DNA of 19,857 bases from Pleurotus ostreatus/Saccharomyces cerevisiae fusant. Its lineage: Eukaryota; Opisthokonta. Both the position numbers and the translations under genes were made by a program. The stretch is from the NCBI GenBank assembly GCA_024196135.1, contig JAMQCK010000574.1, forward strand, positions 1-19,857, given 5' to 3'. The notes under the pieces were generated by a model. The model ran no database searches. It saw only the letters and a list, made by a program, of their open reading frames with translations, and was not told the origin of the DNA. Positions 1 through 8,016 of the stretch are shown in pieces; positions within the stretch are counted from its first letter, which is position 1, and every line of letters starts with the position of its first letter.

Positions 1-540
1 AGGCGCGGCATTTGCCGAAGCGTCTGATGGGAAGCGGTAACGTGTGGCCGGAAGCCGCTGACGTCTGATCGGATTCCGGTGAGACGCCTGGCACTTCCTC
101 GCCCATTATCCCTACCTTCCCGGCCTTTCTAACCCTAACGAACATGGGCGCTGGTAGGTTATCGATGTCTGCGCGTCGAATGGCGCCGGTTTCAGCGTGA
201 TCGGAGAAAATTGATGGCATTGATCCAGGCGCGCGCTTGGAATTGGGCAGGGGGTTAGTTGCCGGAATTCGGCAAATGCCGGCCTTTCTTCCGACCTCGG
301 ATTCTTGACTTTTGGGACTCTCCCAACGCGGGAAAATATATGCGTTGATACATCTACCAACAATACGCTCAAAGGTAGCCCTAAAATCATGCACACAGGC
401 CAGAGAAAAGTATGTACTTTGGGCCCCGATTCGAACCGCCGACCTTGGGAATCACGATCACGAACGCAAAATCCAAAATTGAACCTGGTCCTTCCCGCCG
501 ACCGTACCCCGTTAGGGGTCACGTGCAAGGGTGGATTCGG
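1..540. other. Left flank, no gene recognised
   Basis: I see no convincing coding exon here. The open frames on both strands show no recognisable protein and no splice structure. A 14-nt sequence at 6-19 recurs as an exact inverted copy at 268-281; each copy is itself nearly a small hairpin (CGGCA-TT-TGCCG). A tRNA-like B-box (GATTCGAACC, minus-strand sense GGTTCGAATC) lies at 428-437 but cannot be extended to a foldable tRNA. The break point of the transposase remnant that follows lies near 535-541. Confidence 0.4.
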
Positions 541-1682
541 CGGCTCCTCTTCCATGACCTTCGCCGCGTCTTCGATGTCGTACGCCCGACTGGGTACTCC
601 CTTCCTTGCCAGCATGCCATGCTCCATTACCGAGAGCTCATTGAAGACTTTGGCGCCCCAAACGGCCTCTGCTCATCGATCACCGAGGCTCGTCACATCA
701 AGTCTGTAAAGCAGCCATGGCGACGCTCGAATCGCTTCGATGCCATCCGACAGATGCTACTCACCTGCCAGCGGCTCGAGCGCTTGGTTGCTGCACGCCA
801 GTATTATCAAAGCCGCAATTGGATGCAGGGTTCGATTCTCGATGCTGCATTTGGGGCCCTCAACGGTCTCGACGACGAGTCTGATGACGGGTACGATAGC
901 GAGGAGGACGGTGCCATTGACGAAGAAGACCCTGATGTCATGGGCAAGGTGACCTTGCCGACGACGCGTCGTGAGTGACAATCTGTTCCACTTTGCTGCG
1001 TGGATGACTGATATCTAGCTCAGAGTATAACTATCCTCGAGACCTGCGCAACCTGTCTGTCCACGTTGGATACCCGGAACTTCGGGAACTCATCCGGCGA
1101 TTCCTCTATGGACAACTTCAGGACGAAGATCAGTTCGTTGACGACCCGCCGCTTGTCGACTGCCCCGACCTCTCAGGAGACGAGCGCTTTTCCATTTATC
1201 ACAGCGCGCGCGCCGTGTTCCGTGCTCCGAGCGATGTCTCGGGGATCCATTGTGCGCGTCAGGAATTCATTCGGGCGGCACCCAACTGGAGGAAAGGCGG
1301 CCCGCGCTACGACTGTGTCTTTGCCGGTGCAGGAGAAGCTGCGGGCTTCGCAGGACTCCGTGTCTTGCGCGTCAAGCTTTTCTTCTCCTTCGACTACATG
1401 GGTGTAATATATCCGTGCGCCCTCGTTGAGTGGTTCCACACTCTCGGCGAGCGCCCAGATCATGATACAGGCATGTGGATTGTAGAAGCTGATGTAGATG
1501 ACAATGGGGAGCGCGAGGTTTCTGTTGTACACACTGATACGCTCCTGCGAGCCGCTCATCTCCTTCCTGTCTTCGATGGACCCCTTCCTCCCAAGTTCTC
1601 GCCCCTCTATACTTACGATGCATTTGATACTTTCTTTGTGAACAAGTATGCGGATTACCATAGCGACGAGATAGCCTCCTAA
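541..1682 (+). pseudogene. Plavaka-type (CACTA) transposase, C-terminal remnant
   Basis: This is the C-terminal part of a Plavaka-like DNA transposase of mushroom genomes. Exon 1 (541-970) encodes the signature block around HYRELIEDFGAPNGLC, then ITEARHIKSVKQPWRRSNRF and QMLLTCQRL. An acidic linker (DDESDDGYDSEEDG) follows. An intron at 971-1023 (GTGAGT...CTCAG) joins in phase to exon 2 (1024-1682), which starts QYNYPRDLRNL and ends with a family-like tail (FDTFFVNKYADYHSDEIAS, then TAA or similar stop). What is seen: about 360 residues, open across the splice, with no stop or frameshift. What is missing: everything N-terminal, including the expected DDE catalytic core. Sequence upstream of about 540 does not continue the protein. 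The remnant is therefore inactive by truncation but not otherwise decayed, which suggests a fairly recent loss. The family name is from recall of conserved blocks, not a search. Confidence 0.8.
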
Positions 1683-1762
1683 TCTACTATATACGCGATC
1701 CTTTCCTATTCGAGTCCAGGCTTCATAGCAAGCTTCAAAGCCCGTCTCCGGTACTTCTACAT

Positions 1763-1852
1763 CGTAAGACGCACAAGACAATAAAGAGGGCATGTCTTAG
1801 CCAGACACGTTATTATCTTACCATCGTCTTAAGCATCTTGGGTACGTCTTAC
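1763..1852. repeat. Cluster of short GTCTTA-type motifs after the transposase
   Basis: Within 90 bp downstream of the transposase stop the core GTCTTA or its complement recurs: CGTAAGACG (1763-1771), TGTCTTAG (about 1793-1800), a related TATCTTACC, CGTCTTAAG (about 1825-1833) and CGTCTTAC (1845-1852). Short motifs repeated in both orientations near an element end are usual for subterminal regions of CACTA-class transposons, where transposase binds. Their role here is inferred from position only. Confidence 0.35.
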
Positions 1853-1937
1853 AAGAATAGTCAAGCCCCCAAGACGTCAGTCAGACGATCAGGCAACTTG
1901 TGCTTTGCTGATGCATGGGCGACCCAGCTTACGACGC

Positions 1938-2082
1938 AGTCGAGCGCGCCGGACTGCGTCTGAGCCCTGTCGCATTGGCCTTCGCCTGAGCTCGAGCGCG
2001 CCGGACTTCGCTCGACCTCAAACCTGCCAGCATTCGCTTCAGCTTGATCGAACTGACCTTCGCCTGATCTCGAGCGTGCCGC
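1938..2082. repeat. Degenerate ~78-nt repeat with CTCGAGCGCGCCGG core
   Basis: A 26-nt segment at 1979-2004 (CCTTCGCCTGAGCTCGAGCG...) recurs with few changes at 2057-2082, a spacing of 78 nt. Its core GTCGAGCGCGCCGG is also at 1938-1953. This is the start of the tandem-repeat zone that continues to about 3,213. No coding role is evident. Confidence 0.6.
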
Positions 2083-2128
2083 GTATCTCCTCAGAAGCAC
2101 GCGGCCGCGACGCCGACGCTTCTCGAAC

Positions 2129-2277
2129 GATGGCGTCGACGGTCATCAAACGGCGTCGCCAACGCTCTTTGAACGGCGTCGCCGACGGTCATCGAACGAC
2201 GGCGCCGACGGTCATCGAAAGGCGTCGTCGACGCTTATCGAACGTGACGTCGACGGTCATCAAACGACGTCGCCGAC
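2129..2277. repeat. 23-nt minisatellite, about 6.5 units
   Basis: Head-to-tail units with consensus GGCGTCGCCGACGGTCATCG + AAC start at 2129, 2152, 2175, 2198, 2221 and 2244 (the last is 22 nt), and a half unit runs 2266-2277. A diverged unit precedes at about 2108-2128. The period of 23 nt is not a multiple of three and one unit has lost a base, so this array does not encode a protein repeat. Confidence 0.85.
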
Positions 2278-2375
2278 TATTGTTTCTCGTTCTTGCGGTC
2301 TACCGTGCCCTCTCATGCTCGCCACCTATCGTGGCTTCTCATGCTCGCCGCCTATCACGTCCTCCCGTACTCGCC

Positions 2376-2433
2376 CCTCGCACCCGCAGGACCGGGCACT
2401 CGCTCCTCGCACCCGCATGACCGGGCACTCGCC
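2376..2433. repeat. 29-nt tandem duplication
   Basis: Two adjacent 29-nt copies (2376-2404 and 2405-2433) begin CCTCGCACCCGCA and share GACCGGGCACTCGC; they differ at two positions. This is a young local duplication inside the repeat zone. Confidence 0.8.
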
Positions 2434-2462
2434 ACTCCTTGCCCTTCACTCCTTGTTCCCCG

Positions 2463-2606
2463 CCTTGACCTCCACGCTCGCAGTCTCCTTGATCCTCGCA
2501 CATAGTCTCGCCTTGACCTTCGCCCATTTGTTCCACTTGATCTTCGCACAATTGTTCTCCTTGATCCACGCACAATGTTTCTCCTTGATCTTCGCGCTCG
2601 CTACTC
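2463..2606. repeat. 24-nt minisatellite, six units
   Basis: Six consecutive 24-nt units start at 2463, 2487, 2511, 2535, 2559 and 2583. The consensus begins CCTTGATCTTCGCAC and ends TTGTTCT. The period is a multiple of three, which is why long open frames run through here on the plus strand, but the repeated peptide (Leu/Ile/Phe-rich) has no recognisable protein context and neighbouring arrays have out-of-frame periods. I treat it as non-coding. Confidence 0.8.
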
Positions 2607-2875
2607 GCACTCGCGTCTTTCTCTACCCGCTTATCCCTCTCGTGCTCATTCCTCTTCTCGCTGCTCGCGCTTGCTTTCCTCTTCTCGCTGTTCGCTTATC
2701 CCCCTTCTCGCTCATCGCACTGGCAATCTCTTCTGTTCTCGCTTCTCACACTTGCTTCCCTCAACTCGCTGCTCGCTGCTCGCACTCGCCCGCGTCCTCC
2801 CCTCACCCCTCGAGGGCACTGGACCTGACTTGGTGGGGAAGATGTTCTCTGTGGCGCGTACCTCCACCCTCTCCT

Positions 2876-3020
2876 CGTTCTCCGCATCCGTCGTCGTCTC
2901 TTTCCCTACGCAGACGTCCCCGTTCTCCGCATCCGCCATTGTCTCTCTCCCATCCGCCATCGTCTCTTTCCCATCCGTCGTCGTCCCCGTTCTCCGCATC
3001 CGTCACGTTCTCCCCATCCG
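2876..3020. repeat. Dispersed CGTTCTCCGCATCCG repeats
   Basis: The 15-mer CGTTCTCCGCATCCG is at 2876-2890, 2921-2935 and 2988-3002, with a one-base variant at 3006-3020. The intervening sequence is pyrimidine-rich and repeats CATCCGYCRTCGTCTCTTTCC. This is the fifth local repeat family in the same 1.3-kb stretch. Confidence 0.7.
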
Positions 3021-3027
3021 CCTCGCC

Positions 3028-3077
3028 CATGCCTTCAACACTCCATGTCCCACATGCCCTCAACACTCCATGTTCCC
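3028..3077. repeat. 25-nt tandem duplication
   Basis: Two 25-nt copies (3028-3052 and 3053-3077) start CATGCC and share TCAACACTCCATGT. Three positions differ. Confidence 0.8.
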
Positions 3078-3155
3078 CACGCACCTGGTCGCAGCGGGAG
3101 GAAGAGAGCTTGTCAGTCGAAGCAGACGACGAGTCCTCGCGCCCGCGCGTCTTGA

Positions 3156-3213
3156 AGATGATTTCTCATACCCTCCCTGCGCTCAGATGATTTCTCATGC
3201 CCTTCCTGCGCGC
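3156..3213. repeat. 29-nt tandem duplication
   Basis: Two 29-nt copies (3156-3184 and 3185-3213) start AGATGATTTCTCAT and differ at a few positions in the second half. This is the right-hand end of the repeat zone. Confidence 0.8.
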
Positions 3214-3229
3214 AGTCGGAGGCGTGCCG

Positions 3230-3252
3230 CACTACTATACCAGTGGGTAGTG
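3230..3252. repeat. CACTAC...GTAGTG inverted repeat, possible element end
   Basis: CACTAC at 3230-3235 is mirrored by GTAGTG at 3247-3252, with the related CCAGTGGG between them. CACTA-class transposons end in CACTA/TAGTG. An end ...TAGTG at this point would place the whole tandem-repeat zone inside the element whose transposase remnant lies at 541-1682. No partner terminus or target-site duplication could be confirmed, so this is only a suggestion. Confidence 0.25.
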
Positions 3253-3771
3253 GTCAGATCGCGACCCTGACGAGAGCATGAGCGAGCTGATGGGTGCAGC
3301 CAGACATCCATGGAGACCAAGCCGTGATCATGGCGGGTGATATTGGCAAGCTATGCTGCTCGAATCACGCACTAAACAACGACGGGATGAGGGATACGTC
3401 GTCGAGGGTCCACTTCGCGGCGCTATAAGGCAGCTTTCTGAAAGACATATGAGTGTCAGTTACGAGCGGCGACAGTGATACGTACCATGGAGTCAGTAGA
3501 CGCGCGGCTGAGCGTCGTGTCCTGGCTTGATCGTCATCGACCGTCCCACCAGCGTAACAGTAAGCGAATACGATTATAATGCGAGCGAATACACTTCGTT
3601 AGATGGCAATAAGGACCGACATCAGGTAACAGAATCCAAGAAAGACGAATGACGATCCAAGAAAATATAAACTCGCCGACGCACGCGTCGGGCAGATCTC
3701 TCCCACCCTCGGGCTAGCTCCCTGAGCATCGCCCCTCATACCTACATCATCTCTCGGCGCACACCATACCC
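3253..3771. other. Intergenic region between repeat zone and HMG-box gene
   Basis: Apart from the weak minus-strand exon candidates at 3365-3521 I see no gene. A TATA-like TTTATATTTTC is present in minus-strand sense near 3,660-3,675, and a direct repeat of AATCCAAGAAA/GATCCAAGAAA near 3,635-3,665. The right part is the 3' flank of the HMG-box gene. Confidence 0.4.
3365..3521 (-). CDS. Candidate last exons of a small or broken minus-strand gene
   Basis: In minus-strand sense there is a clean intron at 3434-3485 with donor GTACGT, branch-like CTGAC and a C-rich acceptor ending near CAGAAAG. It joins in phase a 12-codon segment (3486-3521, DTTLSRASTDSM) to a 23-codon final exon (3365-3433, LPYSAAKWTLDDVSLIPSLF + SA and a TGA stop). 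Another acceptor-like CAG precedes the first segment. Upstream in the same frame there is a stop, and I could not find further exons, so this may be a gene remnant or chance. The product is unknown. It does not splice in phase to the HMG-box gene. Confidence 0.22.
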
Positions 3772-5708
3772 TCACGCCCTCCCCGCGACCGCCGCAGCCG
3801 CATGCGGCGGCGACTTCTTCGCCAGCGCTGCCTTCTTCACAGCCGCCGGCGTCGAACTCCCGCTCCCCCTCGCCTTCGCCGACACCCCGCGCGACCGCGG
3901 CTTGGGCTTCGGCTTCGCGCGCCCATCCTCGTAGTCCGTATCCTCCGACTCGATCGCGTCCTCGTCCTCCGCGGCGCCGTCCTCCATGTCGTAGTCGCCG
4001 TCGGCGTCGTACTCCCCGTCAGCGGTCGTGAGCGAGGAGGCGCGCGAGGCGCTGGGTGGCTTGGCCGGTGCGGTCGGGGTCAGGGCCTGCGGTTCGCTGG
4101 TGGAAGATTAGACAAGCACGGAGGGGGTAGGACGGATCACCCACTCATGCCGTGGGCGCTTAGCCGGGGAAGGCTCGTCAGTTCGCGTCGACTTCTCGCC
4201 CTGATCGGCATCGGGGACAGAGGGTCTACCATGTGCGTTAGCGGAGGGACGAGAGATCGTGAATACGACTTACGGCGAGCGCTTGCGCTTGCTCGACGGT
4301 GGCGCCTTCGAGACGGACCCCGCATCCTGCATCTCGACGTCGGCCGAATCATCCGAGCCCCGCACGAATGAGTCACGCCGTGGTGGCTCCCCAGGCGTAT
4401 GCGTGAAGGGAGGAGGTACCGGAGGCGCGCCTTCGCCCCTCGCGAACGAGCGCGGATAGTCGGCGACACGTTCCACATCCGGCTCGGGCGACGCGTCCTT
4501 GAAGGTCGCCTTCTCCGGCGTGGGCTCGCACAGCGTCGATCGCTCGGGCGTCGGCCCCTTCGTGAAGCTCGAGCGTACAGGGTCGGGCCCGTACATGGCA
4601 GGCGGCATAGGCGGACGGTCGTATGAGAAGGAGCCCGCGGACGCGACTACGCGAGGCGGTGCGTTGCCTGGCGCAGGGGGAGGGGGAATGGGAGGTGGTC
4701 GTCGCGTGCCTTCGGTGTCCGACTCTGACTCGGGACCCTCATCCTCCGTCGCGTCTGCGTCGGCTGCCGATCCGCTTGGAGATGCGCGTGTGGGCTTCAG
4801 TCGGTGCGCGTCGTCCCAAGCCTGCTTCGCGACCTCGAACGCCTCGCCGGACACGCCGCGCGCGGACAGCTGGTCGAGATACGCGCAGCGGCGCTCGTAC
4901 GCCTCCTTCTCCTCGGGGGACACCTCTGCGCCAGGCTGCGACGAAGCCGACACGGGTTTCGCCCTCGGCTTGCGCCCCTTCTTCGGCTTTGGCGGTGGGG
5001 GAGGGAGGCCCTTGGGTGGCCGCCCTCTCCCCCTCTTCGAGTCGTCGCCATCGGCCTTCCAGACGGAGACTACAAAGGCGGAGGTCAGACACGTGGCGGG
5101 AGAACAATGAACAATGGGCGCACATGTTGAGCATCCCTCCATCCAGCGGTCGTCGACGACGGGTGCGGGGGGCGCTTCTGGCTTGGGCGCTTCGGGTTCC
5201 TCCTTCGTGTCGTTCCACACGCCGACGAGTTCCTTGGGTTTGTGCTTTGAGTTCTTGCCGTGGACGGGGCGATACTTGTAGTCGGGGTACAGAGCCTGAT
5301 GTTCCCTCTTGGCCTCCTCTGCGCGTTCATCCCAGAAGCGGCGAGCCTCGGGGGACAGACTCTTCCACTCGCTGGCTAAAACGAATGTCAGATGCTGCTG
5401 GAAAACCGAGAGATGGCCACGCACATGCAATCTTGCTCAAGCTCCCATTGTTCTTCTCAATCCCATCAGGCAGCTTATGGTTCTTCGTGAAGTCCGCGCG
5501 GAAGAGGATGAACGCGTTCGCGGGGCGCGGGATGTGGTCCTTCGTCCCCTTCTTCTTCTTGTGCGATGGGGGTGCCTCCGTTGGCGATGCTTCGACGGGG
5601 GCGCTGCGCGGGGTGAGAACAATGCGGGCGTCGCTAGGCGCGAGATACATACCGATAATACGGTGTCCGGACGCTGTCAGAGACGTCCGGCGGCGGCGGG
5701 AAGCTCAT
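3772..5708 (-). CDS. HMG-box transcription factor with AT-hook-like motif
   Basis: A DNA-binding nuclear regulator, predicted at 560 residues from six exons (minus strand): 5653-5708, 5425-5603, 5124-5375, 4274-5069, 4141-4225 and 3772-4086. The joined length is 1,683 nt and every join is in phase. The fifth intron (4087-4140, donor GTGATC) is the least certain. The HMG box spans about residues 42-113. It opens with IPRPANAFILFR, has the intron-split helix LSKIASSEWKSLS, and continues RRFWDERAEEAKREH and YPDYKYRP; this is the MATA/Ste11-like class used by fungi in mating and development. An AT-hook-like RGRGRPPKG lies at 175-183, followed by a Pro/Lys-rich stretch. The middle is disordered and carries three TPE/SPE sites. 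The C-terminus has an acidic block (YDADGDYDMEDG and on) followed by a basic KPKPKPRSRG. The start ATG at 5708 is preferred because exon 1 splices in phase; an ATG at 5650 lies inside intron 1. Orthology (Ste11, Prf1/Rop1 or pcc1 type) cannot be decided here. Confidence 0.85.
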
Positions 5709-5987
5709 CTCGGGCGCGACGCTCTCCATCCCTCGTGGTGGTCGAAGTGCAAGTTCAAAAAGGCGCGGAACGTGCGAACAATGGGAATTGCCTAACGCGG
5801 GCGGTCTTCGCACGCCCCTGTCCGCAACACAATAGCGTGTTTTGTTTGGTGCTGTTATATCGCCGGCCTTGTCTTGCGAACAAAGAACAACAATGGCGCG
5901 TGCATTATGTACTTCTAGTGTGTATGGTAGCTACTGTGAGTACAGCCCATTATCTATCGCGTTAGCGCGCATTGAATACATATCCGT
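5709..5987. other. Promoter region of the HMG-box gene
   Basis: This is the upstream region of the HMG-box gene and the 3' flank of the CCCH gene; both are on the minus strand, in tandem. It contains several HMG-type core sites: GAACAATGGG near 5776, and at 5878-5897 an ACAAAG site closely followed by AACAATGG. No coding sequence is seen. Confidence 0.5.
5878..5887 (-). promoter_or_regulatory. TR-box-like HMG binding site
   Basis: The minus-strand sequence TTCTTTGTTC is a perfect match to the TR-box TTCTTTGTTY recognised by the Schizosaccharomyces pombe HMG protein Ste11. It lies 170 bp upstream of the start codon of the HMG-box gene. A further AACAATGG core follows within a few bases. In fission yeast, ste11 activates its own transcription through such sites; autoregulation here is inferred. 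Confidence 0.45.
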
Positions 5988-7044
5988 TTAGTAGTAGCCA
6001 CCGAGCACCGCGAGAACGTCGCCAGCGTCCTCATCCCAGGGCTTGACGCCCTGACACGCAAGCTCGTATACGTCGTCTTCGGTGAAGCCCCCATACATGT
6101 ACCGGTCGTCGTCGTAGTCGTCAAAAGCGTCAAATGTACTGACAAACGCAGGACCCGAGTAGAACTTGTTCGCGGACGACGTCGACGGGCCGCGCTTATG
6201 CCTTCCGTTCGCGCCATTGCGTCTCGCGCGGTTATTCCCAGACTTGCGCAGAGCGGAGCGGACGTGCTTGCGCACAATGTCCTTCTGATGGGGATCATCC
6301 CACCAGCCGTTCGGTGGCAAGTCGGCGCGACTGTGCGAGTAGATGCACTTCTCAGCGCCGAAGCGACAGTCGTCGAGCAAGAAGTGGAGGCAGACGTTCT
6401 GTCCGCTAGAGAACATCATCAGTACAGTCCACAGCAGCGAGCGATATCACTCACACCGCGTCGCGCACGCTCTTCTCGTCCGGCGCATGCGAGAATGTAC
6501 ACTTCTCCCCGCGCGCGCAACCGTCGTGATTATGGAAGCGGCATGAGGGAGCCGTCGACGTGTACTTGTCGTCGCCAATATACTGCACAATCCAGTCCTC
6601 GCAGCCCCCGTGCGACTGCGGGAAGTCGTAGTCCGCGTCTTCAGGTGGGGGACCGGCCGCGTCCGCCAGCGGACGCACTTGCTCGATCGCGCTCGCGGTC
6701 TTCTTGAAGCCCGGGTTCGTGGCCTGGACAAAGTTGAAGTCTGGGACGAGGGGGGACGCAAAACGTGAGTCTCGGGTATCATGACACGTAAAGACATAAC
6801 GCACCCGCGAGCGCCCCGTGGTAGTTCTTCGCCATCCGACGGATGTTCCCCCTCGTGTAGCGCACGTTCAGGTGCATGGGGTTGAAGGTCAGTGCACGAG
6901 TGGCGGCCAGCTCCGCCTCATAGTATCTGCGCGTAGTGTGCTCAGCAAAGAGTTTTGGAGGGAACACGCGCGAACGCACCTGCACTGTTGGTGGTAGATC
7001 TTGCACAACTCGACGTAGCGGTCTAAACGGGGATCTTCAGACAT
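5988..7044 (-). CDS. TPR and tandem CCCH zinc-finger protein
   Basis: Predicted 296 residues from four exons (minus): 6980-7044, 6805-6926, 6455-6740 and 5988-6405. Joined length is 891 nt, all in phase, with donors GTGCGT, GTGCGT and GTGAGT. Residues about 20-75 form a TPR-like helical pair (YYEAELAATRALTFNP ... RMAKNYHGALADFN). Two CCCH fingers follow: C129-C137-C143-H147 (CX7CX5CX3H) and C163-C171-C178-H182 (CX7CX6CX3H). Such fingers usually bind RNA, and the TPR would dock a partner, so a role in RNA metabolism is likely but not proven. After the fingers comes a basic stretch (RKHVRSALRKSGNNRARR) and an acidic, tyrosine-rich tail (DAFDDYDDDRYMYGGF). The start ATG at 7044 opens MSEDPRLDRYVELC. 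The intron at 6406-6454 splits the protein between the two fingers. It lies 279 bp upstream of the HMG-box gene. I do not know a named orthologue. Confidence 0.85.
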
Positions 7045-8016
7045 GACAAGATTCGTAGAAGGACAGGAGAGCTATGTGAAAAAATATGATGCAGAGAGGA
7101 GATGGTAGACACCGGCGACAATGCCCCGTCTTGGATGGGACGAAGGGGTCGCGCCGGTGGCGCCGAACGGACTTTTGTGACGAAGCCACGTGATCGTACC
7201 TCGGGGCTGTGACTCACGCTGTGACCCAGACTTCACGCTCATCCAACCGCGATTTTGATAACGTGCGTCCCAGATATGCTCCGCACGCGCCTTTGATGCC
7301 TTCTTTTCTCTCTACTTCTTGGCGCAAAAGCGGGTCCCGCGTATATCACTCGGTTTTCTACATCGTCAGCGTGCTCCTCCGCGCCGACATCCATTCGCCC
7401 ACCTTCGCGTCCGACTGTGCCTCCGTGCTCCTCCTCCGCTCAGCCCACCTCGTCCCCTTATCGGTCGTCCATCCTGACGTCAGCTTATTTGCGGTAAACA
7501 CTCGTCAACCCGAAGATCTGCGATGAGCTTGCCCTCGTCAATCCGCTACCCAGACGTACAACACGACATGGCCGCCCGACGTACGACGAAGACCGACCAC
7601 GTCAGTCGACGTACAATGCGGACAGGCCTTGATGCTGTTGTCTGTGCTGCTGTTGAAGCAGAACCCATAGCGTCGAAGTACAACTCGCGGAAGGAGCAGT
7701 CTCTGCTGTCAAGTACTTAGCATGTATGCCCTTCTGGCGATGCCAGCGGTGCTCCTTCTGCTGCTGCTCACGCCACCCGTAGTCCTAATTGCTATCGGAC
7801 TCGGTCCTAGTGCAAAATAGCAGGTTTTCCGACGTGCATGCGTGGCTCACCAGGATCAATCTCTCGGGCGCGCGCCAGCTGAATGAAATCAAAATGCATA
7901 GCGATGCAGTTAGACATGGAATACAAGATAATTCCTGCCTCCTTCTCACCAGTCTGCCGAGCCGTCTCTTCCCGAATCTCAAATGCTCATCACACGATAC
8001 TGCACCAATGTCTTCA
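7045..8016. other. Intergenic region, no gene recognised
   Basis: This region holds the promoter of the CCCH gene (left) and the 3' flank of gene A (right). The open frames on the plus strand near 7209-7720 show no recognisable protein and no consistent splice pattern. A full palindromic CRE-type site TGACGTCA is at 7475-7482. GACGTAC(A/G) recurs three times at about 7553-7612. A hairpin-forming TGGCGATGCCA lies near 7736-7746. None of these can be tied to a gene with confidence. Confidence 0.4.

Noticed and set aside
421..470. Possible tRNA on the minus strand, from GGTTCGAATC and a following GGGGCCC
   Set aside because: The T-stem does not pair (GGCGG against CGGGG), no A-box or D-arm is found and no acceptor partner is present. 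At most a tRNA-derived scrap.
112..627. 171-codon minus-strand frame at the left edge
   Set aside because: No recognisable sequence, no splice signals, and it overlaps the transposase remnant on the other strand.
2293..3270. Two long overlapping plus-strand open frames (about 290 and 230 codons)
   Set aside because: They run through tandem arrays, including 23-, 25- and 29-nt periods, and encode low-complexity Ser/His/Leu peptides. Openness follows from C-rich composition on this strand.
4623..5795. 390-codon plus-strand frame opposite the HMG-box gene
   Set aside because: Arg/Ser-rich shadow of the minus-strand gene, which has a recognisable domain and a consistent exon structure.
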